DNA of 64,000 nucleotides from Pleomorphomonas diazotrophica (GCF_002844595.1 NZ_PJNW01000002.1:1054001-1118000), one strand, 5' to 3'. Shown: positions 50,656 through 59,934, counted from the stretch's first letter. Made by a program: numbers and translations. Notes: generated by a model from the sequence alone, not told the origin.

Positions 50656-52323
50656 TCAGGCGCGCCCAGCGAACTGATCGAGCGTCTTCGCCGGCGTTAC
50701 CGCTTGCGGGTCGAGGAAGCAGTGGATGATCGCCGGCTTGCCGGACGCCATGGCCCGCTCGAGGGCTGGCGCGAACTCGGCGGTCGTCCGCACGGTTTCG
50801 CCATGACCGCCATAGGCGCGCGCCAGCGCGGCAAAATCCGGGTTTTTCAGCGTCGTCGCCGAGACGCGGCCGGGATACTCGCGTTCCTGATGCATGCGGA
50901 TGGTGCCGTACATCGCGTTGTCGACGACGACCACCACGACCGGAATGTCATACTGCACGGCCGTCGCGAACTCCTGGCCGTTCATCAGGAAACAGCCGTC
51001 GCCGGCGAAGACGATGACGGGGCGCTCGGGAAATTGTCGCTTGGCCATGACGCCGGCCGGCACCGAATAGCCGACCGATCCCGACGTCGGCGCCAACTGA
51101 CCAGTGAAGCTGCGATAGCGCCAGTAGCGATGCACCCAGATGGCATAGTTGCCGGCGCCATTGGCGATGATCGTTTCAGGCGGCAGATGCCCGCGCAGCC
51201 AGACCATGGCTTCGCCATACTGAAAATCGCCCGGCAGAACGGTGGGCTTGTCGGTCCAGGCGAGGAAATCGGCACGCGCCGACCTGGTTTCGGCCGACCA
51301 AGGGATTTCGACCGGCGGATGCACGGTGGAGAGCGCCGAGGCAAAGGCGTGCGGGCTGGCGACGATGCCGAGCGCCGGCTGGTAGACGCGGCCGATCTCC
51401 TCAGGATCCGGATAGACGTGAATCAACGTCTGCCTGGGTTGGGGTATGTCGAGAAGCGTGTAGGACGACGACGGCGACTCCGACAGGCGGCCTCCGATGA
51501 CCAACAGCACATCCGCTTCGCGAACGCGGGCGGCAAGCTTCGGATTGGGGCCGAGGCCGAGATCGCCGGCATAGTTCGGGTGATCGGCCGGGAACAGCGA
51601 GGCGCGGCGGAAGCTCGTCGCCACGGGCAGGTCGAAGCGCTCGGCAAAGCGGATTACCTCGCGCCGCGCCCGCTCGCTCCAGCGCGAGCCGCCGAGAATG
51701 ACGAGCGGCCGCCTGGCCTCCCAGATCAGCTTCTGCAATCGCGCGAGGTCGGCAAGGCCCGGCCAGATCTCCACCGGTTCGACGACCGGCGCGTCGGCGA
51801 CCTCGGCCGTCTCGGTCAGCATGTCTTCAGGCAGCGACACAACCACCGGCCCCGGACGGCCCTGCGTGGCAACACGGAAGGCGCGGGCGACCAGCTCGGG
51901 GATGCGCTTGGGATCCTCGATCTCGACCACCCATTTCGCGATCGAACCGAACACCGCCTTGTAGTCCATCTCCTGGAAGCAGCCGCGTTCCAGCATGCGG
52001 CGCTCGGCCTGGCCGACGAAGAGGATCAGCGGCGTCGAGTCATGCTCGGCGATATGCAGACCCGGCGCGGCGTTGGTGGCGCCGGGCGCTCGCGTCACGA
52101 AGCAGATGCCGGGTTTGCCGGTGAGCTTGCCATAGGCCTCGGCCATCATGGTGGCGCCGGCCTCGTTGCGGCAGACCAGCGTGTCGATGGGGCTGTCGTG
52201 CAGCGCGTCGAGGGCGGCGAGATAGGACTCACCCGGCACGCAGGTGATGCGTTCGACGCCCTGGCGGACAAGCTGATCCACCAGGATTTGACCACCGGTG
52301 CGGGACGGGATGGACGGGGACAA
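50656..52323 (-). CDS. TPP-dependent enzyme, acetolactate-synthase-like
   Basis: The 555-aa product has the three-domain TPP fold. The N-terminal domain has catalytic Glu (CRNEAGATMMAEAYGKLTGK), the central domain is Rossmann-like (RRPLVILGGSRWSERARREV), and the C-terminal domain has the TPP motif VFAGDGCFLMNGQEFATAVQ through DN. It differs from biosynthetic IlvB, and no small subunit is near. Decarboxylation or carboligation of a 2-keto acid is likely. Probably last gene of the operon that starts with the ALDH gene. Start ATG 52323. Confidence 0.88.
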   Translation of the reverse strand: MSPSIPSRTGGQILVDQLVRQGVERITCVPGESYLAALDALHDSPIDTLVCRNEAGATMMAEAYGKLTGKPGICFVTRAPGATNAAPGLHIAEHDSTPLILFVGQAERRMLERGCFQEMDYKAVFGSIAKWVVEIEDPKRIPELVARAFRVATQGRPGPVVVSLPEDMLTETAEVADAPVVEPVEIWPGLADLARLQKLIWEARRPLVILGGSRWSERARREVIRFAERFDLPVATSFRRASLFPADHPNYAGDLGLGPNPKLAARVREADVLLVIGGRLSESPSSSYTLLDIPQPRQTLIHVYPDPEEIGRVYQPALGIVASPHAFASALSTVHPPVEIPWSAETRSARADFLAWTDKPTVLPGDFQYGEAMVWLRGHLPPETIIANGAGNYAIWVHRYWRYRSFTGQLAPTSGSVGYSVPAGVMAKRQFPERPVIVFAGDGCFLMNGQEFATAVQYDIPVVVVVVDNAMYGTIRMHQEREYPGRVSATTLKNPDFAALARAYGGHGETVRTTAEFAPALERAMASGKPAIIHCFLDPQAVTPAKTLDQFAGRA

Positions 52324-52386
52324 GATGCAGAACTCCCAGAGCAGGACGACCGGCGCGCAACCGGAACGTCGAGAAAAACGAGATCG

Positions 52387-53184
52387 TCAGTCGAACAGCA
52401 GGTCAAGGCCTCGCCGGAGCCCCACCTCATCGCGCACCCGCCGCACGGCGAGCAGCGTGCCGGCAACATAGGGAGCGGCATCGGAGCCAGCGTCGTGGCG
52501 AATGAGGAGCCGTTCACCCGGCGCACCGAACTGTGCCTCGCAGGACAGGACATAGCCCGGCAGGCGTAGTGAATGCACCTGCACGGCGCCAATAGCGCCG
52601 CCGCGAGTCTCGCGGACACCGCCGAGTTCGCTCACTGGCTTCGAGGTGGCCGGTTTGCGCAAGGTGGATAGCCGCTCGGCCAGCTCGCGCGCCGTGCCCG
52701 AGGGCGTGTCGGGCTTGCCGCCCGAGGCGTAGTCGATCACCTCGACATCGGCGACGTATCTCGCCGCCATCAGCGCGAACTTGGTCATCAGTGTCGCGGT
52801 GATCGAATAGTTGCCGGCAGCGAAGACGCCAACGTTGTTCGCCCGCGCCGCCTTGTCGATCTCCGCGTAGTCGTCGGCCGAAAGCCCCGACGTGCCGACC
52901 ACCACGGCGACGCCGGCGGAAATCGCCGTGAGCGCGTTGGCCTTGACCGCCTGTGGCGCGGTATAGTCGACGAGGACGTCAGCGCCGGCTCTCAGCGCCT
53001 CCTCGACAGTGGCGACTACCGCTACTCCGGCAGGCGCTCCACCCAAGGCCTCGCCGATATCGCGGCCGGCCGACGAGCGCGCAACGGCGCCGGCCAGCAT
53101 GAGGTCTTCTGCGGCAAGCACTGCCTTGGCCACGGCGCTCCCGGTCCAGCCGGTCGCACCGGCCACGATGACGCGGATCGCCAT
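52387..53184 (-). CDS. DapB-like reductase lacking the catalytic histidines
   Basis: The 265-aa product has the DapB fold: NAD(P) motif VIVAGATGWTGSAV (5-18), VDYTAPQAVKANALTAISAG then VAVVVGTSGL, and GGKPDTPSGTARELAERL (155-172). In true dihydrodipicolinate reductases the segment reads HHRHKVDAPSGTA; here it is ASGGKPDTPSGTA, so the Lys is kept (K157) but both His are Ala153 and Ser154. It lies 4 bp after an ALDH7 gene rather than with lysine biosynthesis, so it probably reduces or oxidises another imine or related substrate. Start ATG 53184; the longer frame is shadow. Confidence 0.85.
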   Translation of the reverse strand: MAIRVIVAGATGWTGSAVAKAVLAAEDLMLAGAVARSSAGRDIGEALGGAPAGVAVVATVEEALRAGADVLVDYTAPQAVKANALTAISAGVAVVVGTSGLSADDYAEIDKAARANNVGVFAAGNYSITATLMTKFALMAARYVADVEVIDYASGGKPDTPSGTARELAERLSTLRKPATSKPVSELGGVRETRGGAIGAVQVHSLRLPGYVLSCEAQFGAPGERLLIRHDAGSDAAPYVAGTLLAVRRVRDEVGLRRGLDLLFD

Positions 53185-53188
53185 GTCC

Positions 53189-54709
53189 TCACTCCACGTC
53201 GAAACTGACGCCCTGCGCCAGCGGCAGGTCGCGGCCATAGTTGATGGTGTTGGTGGCCCGGCGCATGTAAGCCTTCCAGGCGTCGGAACCGGCCTCACGC
53301 CCGCCACCGGTCTCCTTCTCGCCGCCGAAAGCGCCGCCGATCTCGGCGCCGGACGGGCCGATGTTGACGTTGACGATGCCGCAGTCCGACCCCTTGGCCG
53401 ACAGGAAGGTCTCCGCCTCGCGCAGGTCGTTGGTGAAGATCGACGAGGACAGGCCCTGCGGCACGGCATTATGCGCCTCGAGCACCGTATCGAAATCCAT
53501 GTAGCCCATGACGTAGAGGATGGGCGCGAAGGTTTCGGTCCTGACCACCTCGGTCTGCGCCGAAATCTCGACCAGAGCCGGCCGGACATAGAAGGCGTTG
53601 CCACCGAGCTCTTCCAGGACACGTTCGCCGCCGTGGACAATGGCGCCGTCGGCCCGCGCCTTCTTTAGCGCCTCCTGCATGCGGTCAAAGGCGGCCTTGT
53701 CGATCAGGGGACCTACCAGCGTGCCCGCCTCGCGCGGATCGCCGATGGTCACAGAGGCATAGGCTTTCCTGAGGCGCGGTAGCAGGCTGTCGTAGACACT
53801 GTCATGGACGAAGAGGCGTCTCAGCGTCGTGCAGCGCTGGCCGGCCGTGCCGATGGCCGCGAAGGCTACGCCGCGAACCACCAGGTCGAGGTCGGCGCTC
53901 GGCGCGACGATGGCGCCGTTGTTGCCGCCAAGCTCGAGAATGGCTCGGGCGAACCGGGCCGCGAGGCGCGGCGCCACGGCCCGGCCCATTGCCGTCGAAC
54001 CGGTGGCCGACACGGCGGCAATCCTGGTGTCGTCGACCAGCGCTTCGCCGATGGTTCGCCCGCCGACGATCACCGAGGAAAGGCCGGCTGGTGCTCCGGC
54101 CTTGGCAGCCGCCTTTTCAAACAAGGCCTGCGTGGCCAAGGCGGTGAGCGGCGTCTTTTCAGACGGCTTCCAGACGACAGTGTCACCGCAGACCAAGGCG
54201 ATGGCGGCGTTCCAGGACCAGACGGCGACCGGGAAGTTGAAGGCGGATATGACGCCGATGACGCCCAGGGGATGCCAGGTTTCCATCATGCGGTGGCTCG
54301 GCCGCTCGGTGGCGACAGTGAGCCCATAAAGCTGACGGGAGAGGCCGACGGCGAAATCGCAGATGTCGATCATCTCCTGCACTTCGCCGAGCCCTTCGGA
54401 TACGATCTTGCCGGCCTCGATGGTGACCAGCCGGCCGAGATCGGCCTTGGCCGTCCGGAGTTCGAGGCCGAACAGGCGGATCAGTTCGCCGCGCTTGGGC
54501 GCCGGCACGAGGCGCCAGGTCCGGAAGGCGGCCTCGGCGGCGGCGACGGCGAGCTCGCAGCCCGCGGCGTCGTTCTCACGCACCTCGGCGATGCGTTCGC
54601 CGGTGATCGGCGAGGTGACGGCGAGGCTGCCATCGGTGTAGGCGCTGTCGGCAACGCCGAGGCGGGAAAGGACTTCGGCTGTTTCCTGGGCAAGACTGGA
54701 AGCGGGCAT
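53189..54709 (-). CDS. Aldehyde dehydrogenase, ALDH7 (antiquitin/AmaB) type
   Basis: The 506-aa product has catalytic Cys293 (GTAGQRCTTLRRLFVHDSVY) and Glu259 (ILELGGNNGAIVAPSADLDL). The GQRCTTLRR and ELGGNN forms, ending with NINYGRDLPLAQGVSFD, are typical of ALDH7: alpha-aminoadipic semialdehyde / piperideine-6-carboxylate dehydrogenases of lysine and pipecolate breakdown. It heads the putative operon with the DapB-like and TPP-enzyme genes and is divergent from a LysR gene. ATG 54709. Confidence 0.9.
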   Translation of the reverse strand: MPASSLAQETAEVLSRLGVADSAYTDGSLAVTSPITGERIAEVRENDAAGCELAVAAAEAAFRTWRLVPAPKRGELIRLFGLELRTAKADLGRLVTIEAGKIVSEGLGEVQEMIDICDFAVGLSRQLYGLTVATERPSHRMMETWHPLGVIGVISAFNFPVAVWSWNAAIALVCGDTVVWKPSEKTPLTALATQALFEKAAAKAGAPAGLSSVIVGGRTIGEALVDDTRIAAVSATGSTAMGRAVAPRLAARFARAILELGGNNGAIVAPSADLDLVVRGVAFAAIGTAGQRCTTLRRLFVHDSVYDSLLPRLRKAYASVTIGDPREAGTLVGPLIDKAAFDRMQEALKKARADGAIVHGGERVLEELGGNAFYVRPALVEISAQTEVVRTETFAPILYVMGYMDFDTVLEAHNAVPQGLSSSIFTNDLREAETFLSAKGSDCGIVNVNIGPSGAEIGGAFGGEKETGGGREAGSDAWKAYMRRATNTINYGRDLPLAQGVSFDVE

Positions 54710-54779
54710 TGGACACTCTCTCGGGCGACGCTGGCCGGGCGGCGCATGGGCAGGATGGCATAAGTTATTGTCCCGAGCC

Positions 54780-54832
54780 CCCTACCCTGCAAACGATGAT
54801 TTCTGGTAGGGTCATGAGGAAAACTCATGACC
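54780..54832. promoter_or_regulatory. LysR-type operator region, ALDH / LysR divergent promoter
   Basis: GGTCATGAG (54810-54818), 5 bp, CTCATGACC (54824-54832) is a perfect 9-bp dyad 10 bp before the lysR start. A second dyad, CCCTACC (54780-54786) and GGTAGGG (54805-54811), overlaps it. These are good candidates for autoregulation and activation sites of the adjacent LysR protein. Confidence 0.65.
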
Positions 54833-54842
54833 GGACACACAA

Positions 54843-55745
54843 ATGGCCCGCGATCTCCTGCCGTCGATCGGCGCGCTCGTCGCCTTCGAGAGTGCCGCGC
54901 GGCACTTGAGTTTCTCGCGTGCCGCCGCCGAGCTGCATTTGACGCAAAGCGCCATCAGCCGGCAGGTGCGCGAGCTTGAGACCCGGCTTGGGCTGCCGCT
55001 GTTCGAACGGATCAATCAACGTGTTTTCCTCACCGACGCCGGAGAGGCCTACCGGCTGGAGGTTTCCCGCATCCTGGCCGGCCTGGCCACCGCCACCGAA
55101 CGCACCATGGCCAGCGCCGGTGGGGCGGAAGTGCTGAATCTGGCCGTGCTACCCACCTTCGCAGCGCGCTGGCTGGTGCCGCGCCTGCCGAAGTTCCTCT
55201 CGGGCCATCCGCAGGCCACCGTCAACTTCGTTGTCCGCAACGAGCCCTTCTCGTTCCTGGATACGCCGCTCGACGCCGCCATCCACTTTGGCGAGCCCAC
55301 CTGGCCTGGTGCGATCTCAGAGTTCCTTTGCATCGAGGAGGTCTATCCCGTGGCGTCGCCCTTGATCCGTGAGCGATTCAGTCTCGCCGACGCCGCCGCC
55401 ATCGCGCAGGCGCCGCTGCTGCACCAATCGAGCCGGCCGACCGCCTGGGCCGATTGGTTCGCCGCCGAGGGCCTGTCCACCGTCGGTGCCCATCGCGGAT
55501 CGCGCTTCGATCAGTTCTCGATGATCGCCGAAGCCGCCGTCGCTGGCCTCGGCGTGGCGCTGATGCCGCGTTTCATGATCGAGGCGGAACTTTCCTCCGG
55601 CCGCCTTGAACTGTTGACGGAGCGCCCCCTCAATGCCGGCAAGGCCTACTGGTTCGTCTACCCGGAAGCGAGGGTCCGGTCGCGGCTCGTCCGCTCCTTC
55701 GGCAACTGGCTGAAGGCCGAAGCTGCGACACCGGTCTCCGCCTGA
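54843..55745 (+). CDS. LysR-family regulator (GcvA-like)
   Basis: The 300-aa product has the LysR HTH (ALVAFESAARHLSFSRAAAE then LHLTQSAISRQVRELETRLG) and a substrate domain with FAARWLVPRLPKFLSGHPQA, typical of the GcvA subgroup. Divergent from the ALDH/DapB-like/TPP operon with dyad operators between, so it is the likely regulator of that operon. ATG 54843. Confidence 0.92.
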   Translation: MARDLLPSIGALVAFESAARHLSFSRAAAELHLTQSAISRQVRELETRLGLPLFERINQRVFLTDAGEAYRLEVSRILAGLATATERTMASAGGAEVLNLAVLPTFAARWLVPRLPKFLSGHPQATVNFVVRNEPFSFLDTPLDAAIHFGEPTWPGAISEFLCIEEVYPVASPLIRERFSLADAAAIAQAPLLHQSSRPTAWADWFAAEGLSTVGAHRGSRFDQFSMIAEAAVAGLGVALMPRFMIEAELSSGRLELLTERPLNAGKAYWFVYPEARVRSRLVRSFGNWLKAEAATPVSA

Positions 55746-55965
55746 CCTCCGGTCAACGCTGAAGCCAGACGGACCGGCAATCCAAGTTGCCGCGCGGCGG
55801 AACTTTCTTGCTCCAGAACGCTTATTAGCCGTGGCCTTTTCGCGCGGCGACGTTCGCTCGATGCGAAATGCCCGACACGGCGTGATCGCGCTCGCTTCGG
55901 CCGAACATGCGGCGGGAGGGCTTCACAGATCTGGCAGTCCGCAACTCATGCGACAGGAGATTACC

Positions 55966-56856
55966 ATGGCTTCCACTCTCCCCGCGTTCGATGACGCGCC
56001 GCCCGTCGAATCCCCAGAGTCTGCCGTCAGTTGGGGCGCGATCATCGCCGGCGCCGTGTCCGCGGCCGCACTGACGATCGTGCTGATGTTTCTCGGATCG
56101 GGGCTTGGGCTGACCATGGTGTCGCCCTGGGCCAACGAGAGCGCCGGCGCGACCACCTTTGCCGTTTCCGCCGCGATCTGGATGATCGTCGTGCAATGGC
56201 TGTCCTCCGCTCTGGGCGGCTACATGACCGGCCGCCTGCGGACCAGGTGGGTCGGCGTACACACCGACGAGACCTTTTTCCGCGACACGGCCCACGGCCT
56301 TCTCGCCTGGGCGCTGGCGACGCTGCTCGTCGCCTTCATTGCCAGTTCCAGCCTGACCTCCGCCGTTGGCACCGGGGTTCAGGCCGCATCCAACGTTGCG
56401 TCCGGCGCGGCCATGGGTGCTTCCGCCGGCGCCGCCTCGACGGCGGATGAGGGAGCGACCGATAGCGCAACGTCCTACTTCGTCGATAATCTGTTCCGGC
56501 CCAACGATCCGACCCGCCTCGCCGCTCCCGGCGCGGAGGGCGACGCGGCGGCCGCCGCCCAAGCGTCCCGCATCCTGATCGCCAGCGCCGCCGCGGGCGA
56601 GATCTCCCCGGCCGATCGAACCTATCTCGGCACACTCGTTTCCGCTCGTACCGGCCTCAGCCAGGCCGACGCGACGGCCCGGGTCGACGCGGTGCTGACT
56701 CAGGTCGAACAGGCCAAGACCCGCGCGCAGGAGGCTGCGGACACGGCCCGCAAGGCCGGTATCGCCTTTGCGCTGATGGCGGCCCTGTCGCTGGTGATCG
56801 GCGCCTTCATCGCCAGCGCCGCGGCCGCTCTCGGCGGCAGGCTGCGCGACGAGTGA
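55966..56856 (+). CDS. Membrane protein of unknown function
   Basis: The 296-aa product has helices near residues 25-48 (SWGAIIAGAVSAAALTIVLM), 62-85, 115-135 (HGLLAWALATLLVAFIASSS) and a C-terminal hairpin (KAGIAFALMAALSLVIGAFI). A long Ala-rich, acidic loop lies between (about 150-240). The layout SWGAIIAGA ... GGYMTGRLRT ... RDTAHGLLAWALAT recurs in rhizobial membrane proteins with no known role. ATG 55966 has AGGAGA upstream. The 220-bp leader shows nothing certain. Confidence 0.75.
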   Translation: MASTLPAFDDAPPVESPESAVSWGAIIAGAVSAAALTIVLMFLGSGLGLTMVSPWANESAGATTFAVSAAIWMIVVQWLSSALGGYMTGRLRTRWVGVHTDETFFRDTAHGLLAWALATLLVAFIASSSLTSAVGTGVQAASNVASGAAMGASAGAASTADEGATDSATSYFVDNLFRPNDPTRLAAPGAEGDAAAAAQASRILIASAAAGEISPADRTYLGTLVSARTGLSQADATARVDAVLTQVEQAKTRAQEAADTARKAGIAFALMAALSLVIGAFIASAAAALGGRLRDE

Positions 56857-57032
56857 GACCCGAAGCCATAAGCAAACGGCTCGGCGGCCATCGGTCGCCG
56901 AGCATCGCTCACCGAAGCTCAATCCCCTCTCTGCAAACGCGAGCAGCCGCTTGAGGCCGCCGGCCTCTACGCAAATCCACTGGCGCCGCAAACGTTAATG
57001 GGCGATGCTCCCGGCGTTATTTGGGGGCTCCG

Positions 57033-57737
57033 ATGATGTCCGATTACGATCTCTGTTATTGGCCCGTTCCCTTCCGGGGACAGTTCGTGAGAGCCGTGCT
57101 CGCCTATGCCGGAAAAACCTGGACCGAAGCCGACAGCAAGACAATCGTGGGATTGATGGGCGGCCCGGTGAAGGACATGCCGGTTCCCTTCATGGGGCCT
57201 CCGTTCCTCGTCGACAAGCGGGCCGGTTTCGCCATTTCCGAAATGCCGGCCATCGTTCTTTATCTGGGCGAGACGTTGGATCTCCTGCCCGAAACGGCGG
57301 CGCTCCGCGCCATGACAATGAAGATCGTCAACGACGCCAATGACGTGATCGACGAGCTTACGCTGGATGGCGGCCGCGAGATGTGGACGGAGAAAAGCTG
57401 GCAAGGCTTCGTCCCGCGTCTCAAGAAATGGATGTCGCTTTGGGAGGAAACCGGCGAGCGCCATGGCCTCCGAGCGGAGTCCGGCTACCTGCTGGGCGGC
57501 GACGCACCGGGCATTGCCGACATCGTCACCGCCACCTTGTGGTCGACGATGGTGGATCGCTTCCCAGTGATCGGCGCCATCCTCGACGAGAGCGCCCCCA
57601 GGACGGCCGCCCTCACCCGGAGGGTCGCGGCCCTGCCGCCCCTTGCCAAGCTGGCCGCCAAGGCGCGCGAAGACTATGGCGACGCCTATTGCGGCGGCCA
57701 GATCGAGGCCTCGCTGCGCAAAGTCCTGGGCGCGTAA
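57033..57737 (+). CDS. Glutathione S-transferase family protein
   Basis: The 234-aa product has the thioredoxin-like N-terminal domain (YWPVPFRGQFVRAVLAYAG; the glutathione-binding FAISEMPAIVLYLGETLDLL with the cis-Pro/ES-like region) and an all-helical C-terminal domain (LLGGDAPGIADIVTATLWST, the N-capping motif). ATG at 57033 or 57036 has GGGGG upstream. Substrate unknown. Confidence 0.85.
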   Translation: MMSDYDLCYWPVPFRGQFVRAVLAYAGKTWTEADSKTIVGLMGGPVKDMPVPFMGPPFLVDKRAGFAISEMPAIVLYLGETLDLLPETAALRAMTMKIVNDANDVIDELTLDGGREMWTEKSWQGFVPRLKKWMSLWEETGERHGLRAESGYLLGGDAPGIADIVTATLWSTMVDRFPVIGAILDESAPRTAALTRRVAALPPLAKLAAKAREDYGDAYCGGQIEASLRKVLGA

Positions 57738-57743
57738 TGCGCC

Positions 57744-57770
57744 CTCGGACGCGGGAGCTCCGCGTCCGAG
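57744..57770. terminator. Stem-loop between GST and ABM genes
   Basis: CTCGGACGCGG (57744-57754), loop GAGCT, CCGCGTCCGAG (57760-57770): a perfect 11-bp stem 6 bp after the GST stop and between convergent genes. No T-run follows. Confidence 0.6.
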
Positions 57771-57792
57771 TCCGACATTGGATATGTCGCGC

Positions 57793-58116
57793 TCAGTCTT
57801 CTCGTTCGAGCGTGAATACAACGTCATAAAGCCCAGGGTTGGCCTGGCCGTAGGCCTTGTTTCCCTGAATCAGGCCACGGTCCATGAGGTGGCGGACGAC
57901 GCGGCGCGCCGCCTCTTCGTCGGCGCTCTGCGCGTAGTTCACGACACGTGTTCCGTCCAGGCTGCGATGCAGACTGGCCGATATCCAGCCGTCCACCTCG
58001 CGAGCAACCTCGGCGGCCCTGGACAGGTAGCCGATCAGGGCGTCCTGCCCGCCGGCGGGGACGGTGAACACGTTGATCTGGGTAATGAGCCCGGACTGGG
58101 CACGGATAACAGGCAT
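57793..58116 (-). CDS. Antibiotic biosynthesis monooxygenase (ABM) domain protein
   Basis: The 107-aa product fits the ferredoxin-like ABM fold: GLITQINVFTVPAGGQDALI then GYLSRAAEVAREVDGWISAS and HRSLDGTRVVNYAQSADEEA. Such proteins oxidise small quinone-like molecules without cofactors or have related roles. Start ATG 58116 has AGGGAG upstream; the frame to 58248 is not supported. Confidence 0.85.
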   Translation of the reverse strand: MPVIRAQSGLITQINVFTVPAGGQDALIGYLSRAAEVAREVDGWISASLHRSLDGTRVVNYAQSADEEAARRVVRHLMDRGLIQGNKAYGQANPGLYDVVFTLERED

Positions 58117-58564
58117 TTTGCACTCCCTATCGAGCGCGAGTCGCCGTGCCTGTTGCGTAGCGATGGACCTGCCAGCACGCGCCAAGCCGCGGCGAAACTC
58201 GCCGTTGCTTGTCGCGGGTTCGCCCAAGGGCGACGCGGAGCCTCTCATAGGAGAAGGAGCGGGCTTACCGATGCCGCTCTGGTCCTTTTCGACGATAGGA
58301 GTGTACGTCCGAAATCAGGCCCGTCAATCTCGGCAGATCGATCAACTACGAGTTTGCTGCCTACGCCTCGCCAGTTTATCTGGCCGAAGGTGCGGCGATT
58401 ATGCCGTGCAATGCGCCTGAAACCATGCCCTTTAGGCCACCGAAGATCGGCCATGCGTACTTCGCAAAAGAGAGCGGCGCCTCCGTCGCGCCAATCCACC
58501 ATTGAACCAACCCCTACCTCAAGCGTTGAGCCTTGCAGCCAGCCAAACGGACCGGAGGGGTTTG
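58117..58564. other. Intergenic region between ABM and cupin genes
   Basis: About 450 bp between divergent genes. The open frames here have shadow-like composition on both strands and no recognised domain. No repeat, RNA or clear operator was found. Confidence 0.6.
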
Positions 58565-58921
58565 ATGACTATTCGCAAAATCGCCATCACAGACGTGGCA
58601 CTCGAACGTTCGCCTGGTCAGGACGGCGACGTTTTTGCCGGCAATGCAGTCGACCAACGCCATGGCGGGCCTATTACCATCGGCTATGGTCGCTATGCCC
58701 CCAACCAGGACCTCGTCGAGACGATTGCCGTCGATGATGTGATGGTGGTTCTGCAAGGGCGGCTGTCGGTGTCGACCGAGGCCGAGACGGTTACCGCCGG
58801 GCCTAGCGAGATCGTCTACATGCCCAAGGGCGAGTCCGTCACCATCCACTCGCACGAAGAAGGGGCAATCACCGCCTTTGTCACCTATCCGCACTGGCAG
58901 GAGGCAGAAGCGGAGCACTGA
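58565..58921 (+). CDS. Cupin-domain protein, EutQ-like
   Basis: The 118-aa product is a single small beta-barrel. YAPNQDLVETIAVDDVMVVL then QGRLSVSTEAETVTAGPSEI and VYMPKGESVTIHSHEEGAIT show the cupin motif 2 region and the EutQ-like form. Metal binding and substrate unknown. Start ATG 58565 has CGGAGGGG upstream. Confidence 0.82.
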   Translation: MTIRKIAITDVALERSPGQDGDVFAGNAVDQRHGGPITIGYGRYAPNQDLVETIAVDDVMVVLQGRLSVSTEAETVTAGPSEIVYMPKGESVTIHSHEEGAITAFVTYPHWQEAEAEH

Positions 58922-58948
58922 GCGCTCGTCGGTTTGGCCGGCCGCCGG

Positions 58949-59848
58949 CTAAAGGTCGGCGGCTCGGAACACCTCTGCCACAAAATCCAGAAACACCCGC
59001 AGACGCGGCGCCGACTGGCGGGCGCGCGAGTAAAGCGCCGAAAGGGGCATCGGAGACGGGGGACAGTCGGCAAGCACCTCGACCAACCGCCCTTCGGCCA
59101 GATCGTTGGCAAACCTGTAGCGCGGCGCCTGGATCAACCCGAAGCCTCGCCGTGCGAGGTCGGCGGTCGTATCCGAGTGGTTGGCGCTTGCCCGCATGGG
59201 CAGGCGAACTTCGCGCAGCGTGCCCGCAACATTGAACTCAAGAGGCAGAACCTCGCCGGTCCTCGACGACAGAAAACCGACCATCTGGTGGCCATCGAGC
59301 TCGACGATCGATTTCGGCACGCCGTGGCGCGCCAGATAATCCGGGCTCGCCACCGTCACTTCCTTGATGGTGCCGAGGCGACGCATCACGAGACTGCTGT
59401 CGACAGGGTCGCCAACCCGGATGGCACAATCGACACCTTCGCGCACCAGATCGACAAGCCGATCGCTTTGACCGAACTGCACCTCGATGCGGGGATGGCG
59501 CTCAAGGAATGATGGAAGCGCTGGCAGGATGAACGTACGAGTCAGCAGGCCGGGTGCATCGACCCGCAACAAGCCGTGCGGCTCGCTGTCGCGAAGCATT
59601 GCCTCGGCGTCGTCGAGGTCGGCGAGGATGGCGAGACAGCGCTGGTAATAGTGTTCGCCGTCAGGCGTCGCCGCCACGTGGCGGGTGGTGCGATCGAGTA
59701 GACGCACACCCAGACGCGTTTCGAGATGTCGTATCGCTTCCGTCGCCGTCGAGCGGGGGATGCCATGGTCCGCCGCGGCGGCGGTGAAGCTGCCGCGCTC
59801 GACAACCCTGACGAACAGGCGAAGGCTATCCAGATAGTCCATGCCCAT
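58949..59848 (-). CDS. LysR-family regulator next to SDR genes
   Basis: The 299-aa product has the LysR HTH (LFVRVVERGSFTAAAADHGI then PRSTATEAIRHLETRLG) and effector domain (GLLRVDAPGLLTRTFILPAL; DLVREGVDCAIRVGDPVDSS), the common CrgA/DmlR-like subgroup. It is divergent from the SDR gene at 59935 with a dyad between. ATG 59848; a second ATG at 59842 is close. Confidence 0.92.
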   Translation of the reverse strand: MGMDYLDSLRLFVRVVERGSFTAAAADHGIPRSTATEAIRHLETRLGVRLLDRTTRHVAATPDGEHYYQRCLAILADLDDAEAMLRDSEPHGLLRVDAPGLLTRTFILPALPSFLERHPRIEVQFGQSDRLVDLVREGVDCAIRVGDPVDSSLVMRRLGTIKEVTVASPDYLARHGVPKSIVELDGHQMVGFLSSRTGEVLPLEFNVAGTLREVRLPMRASANHSDTTADLARRGFGLIQAPRYRFANDLAEGRLVEVLADCPPSPMPLSALYSRARQSAPRLRVFLDFVAEVFRAADL

Positions 59849-59858
59849 TGTTCGCCTA

Positions 59859-59898
59859 TTCCGGATAGTCTTGTCAATTTGCAGCGGATTATCCGGAA
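59859..59898. promoter_or_regulatory. Dyad in the LysR / SDR divergent promoter
   Basis: TTCCGGATA (59859-59867) and TATCCGGAA (59890-59898) are perfect inverted arms 22 bp apart in an 86-bp intergenic gap, where a LysR regulator could bind and control both directions. Confidence 0.6.
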
Positions 59899-59934
59899 CC
59901 GGTGAGGGTCTATGTTTCAGCTCGGAGGTGCACT

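Noticed and set aside
50650-52569. A 639-codon plus-strand frame opposite the TPP enzyme
   Set aside because: Low-complexity Arg/Gly/Asp-rich product with no motif; the minus strand has the complete TPP-enzyme motifs.
55799-55823. GGAAC followed about 16 bp later by GCTT, resembling a general-stress (EcfG) promoter before the membrane protein
   Set aside because: The -10 element does not match CGTT, so the evidence is too weak to call.
58117-58502. Small open frames between the ABM and cupin genes
   Set aside because: Composition is shadow-like, no RBS or motif, and frames on both strands are equally long.
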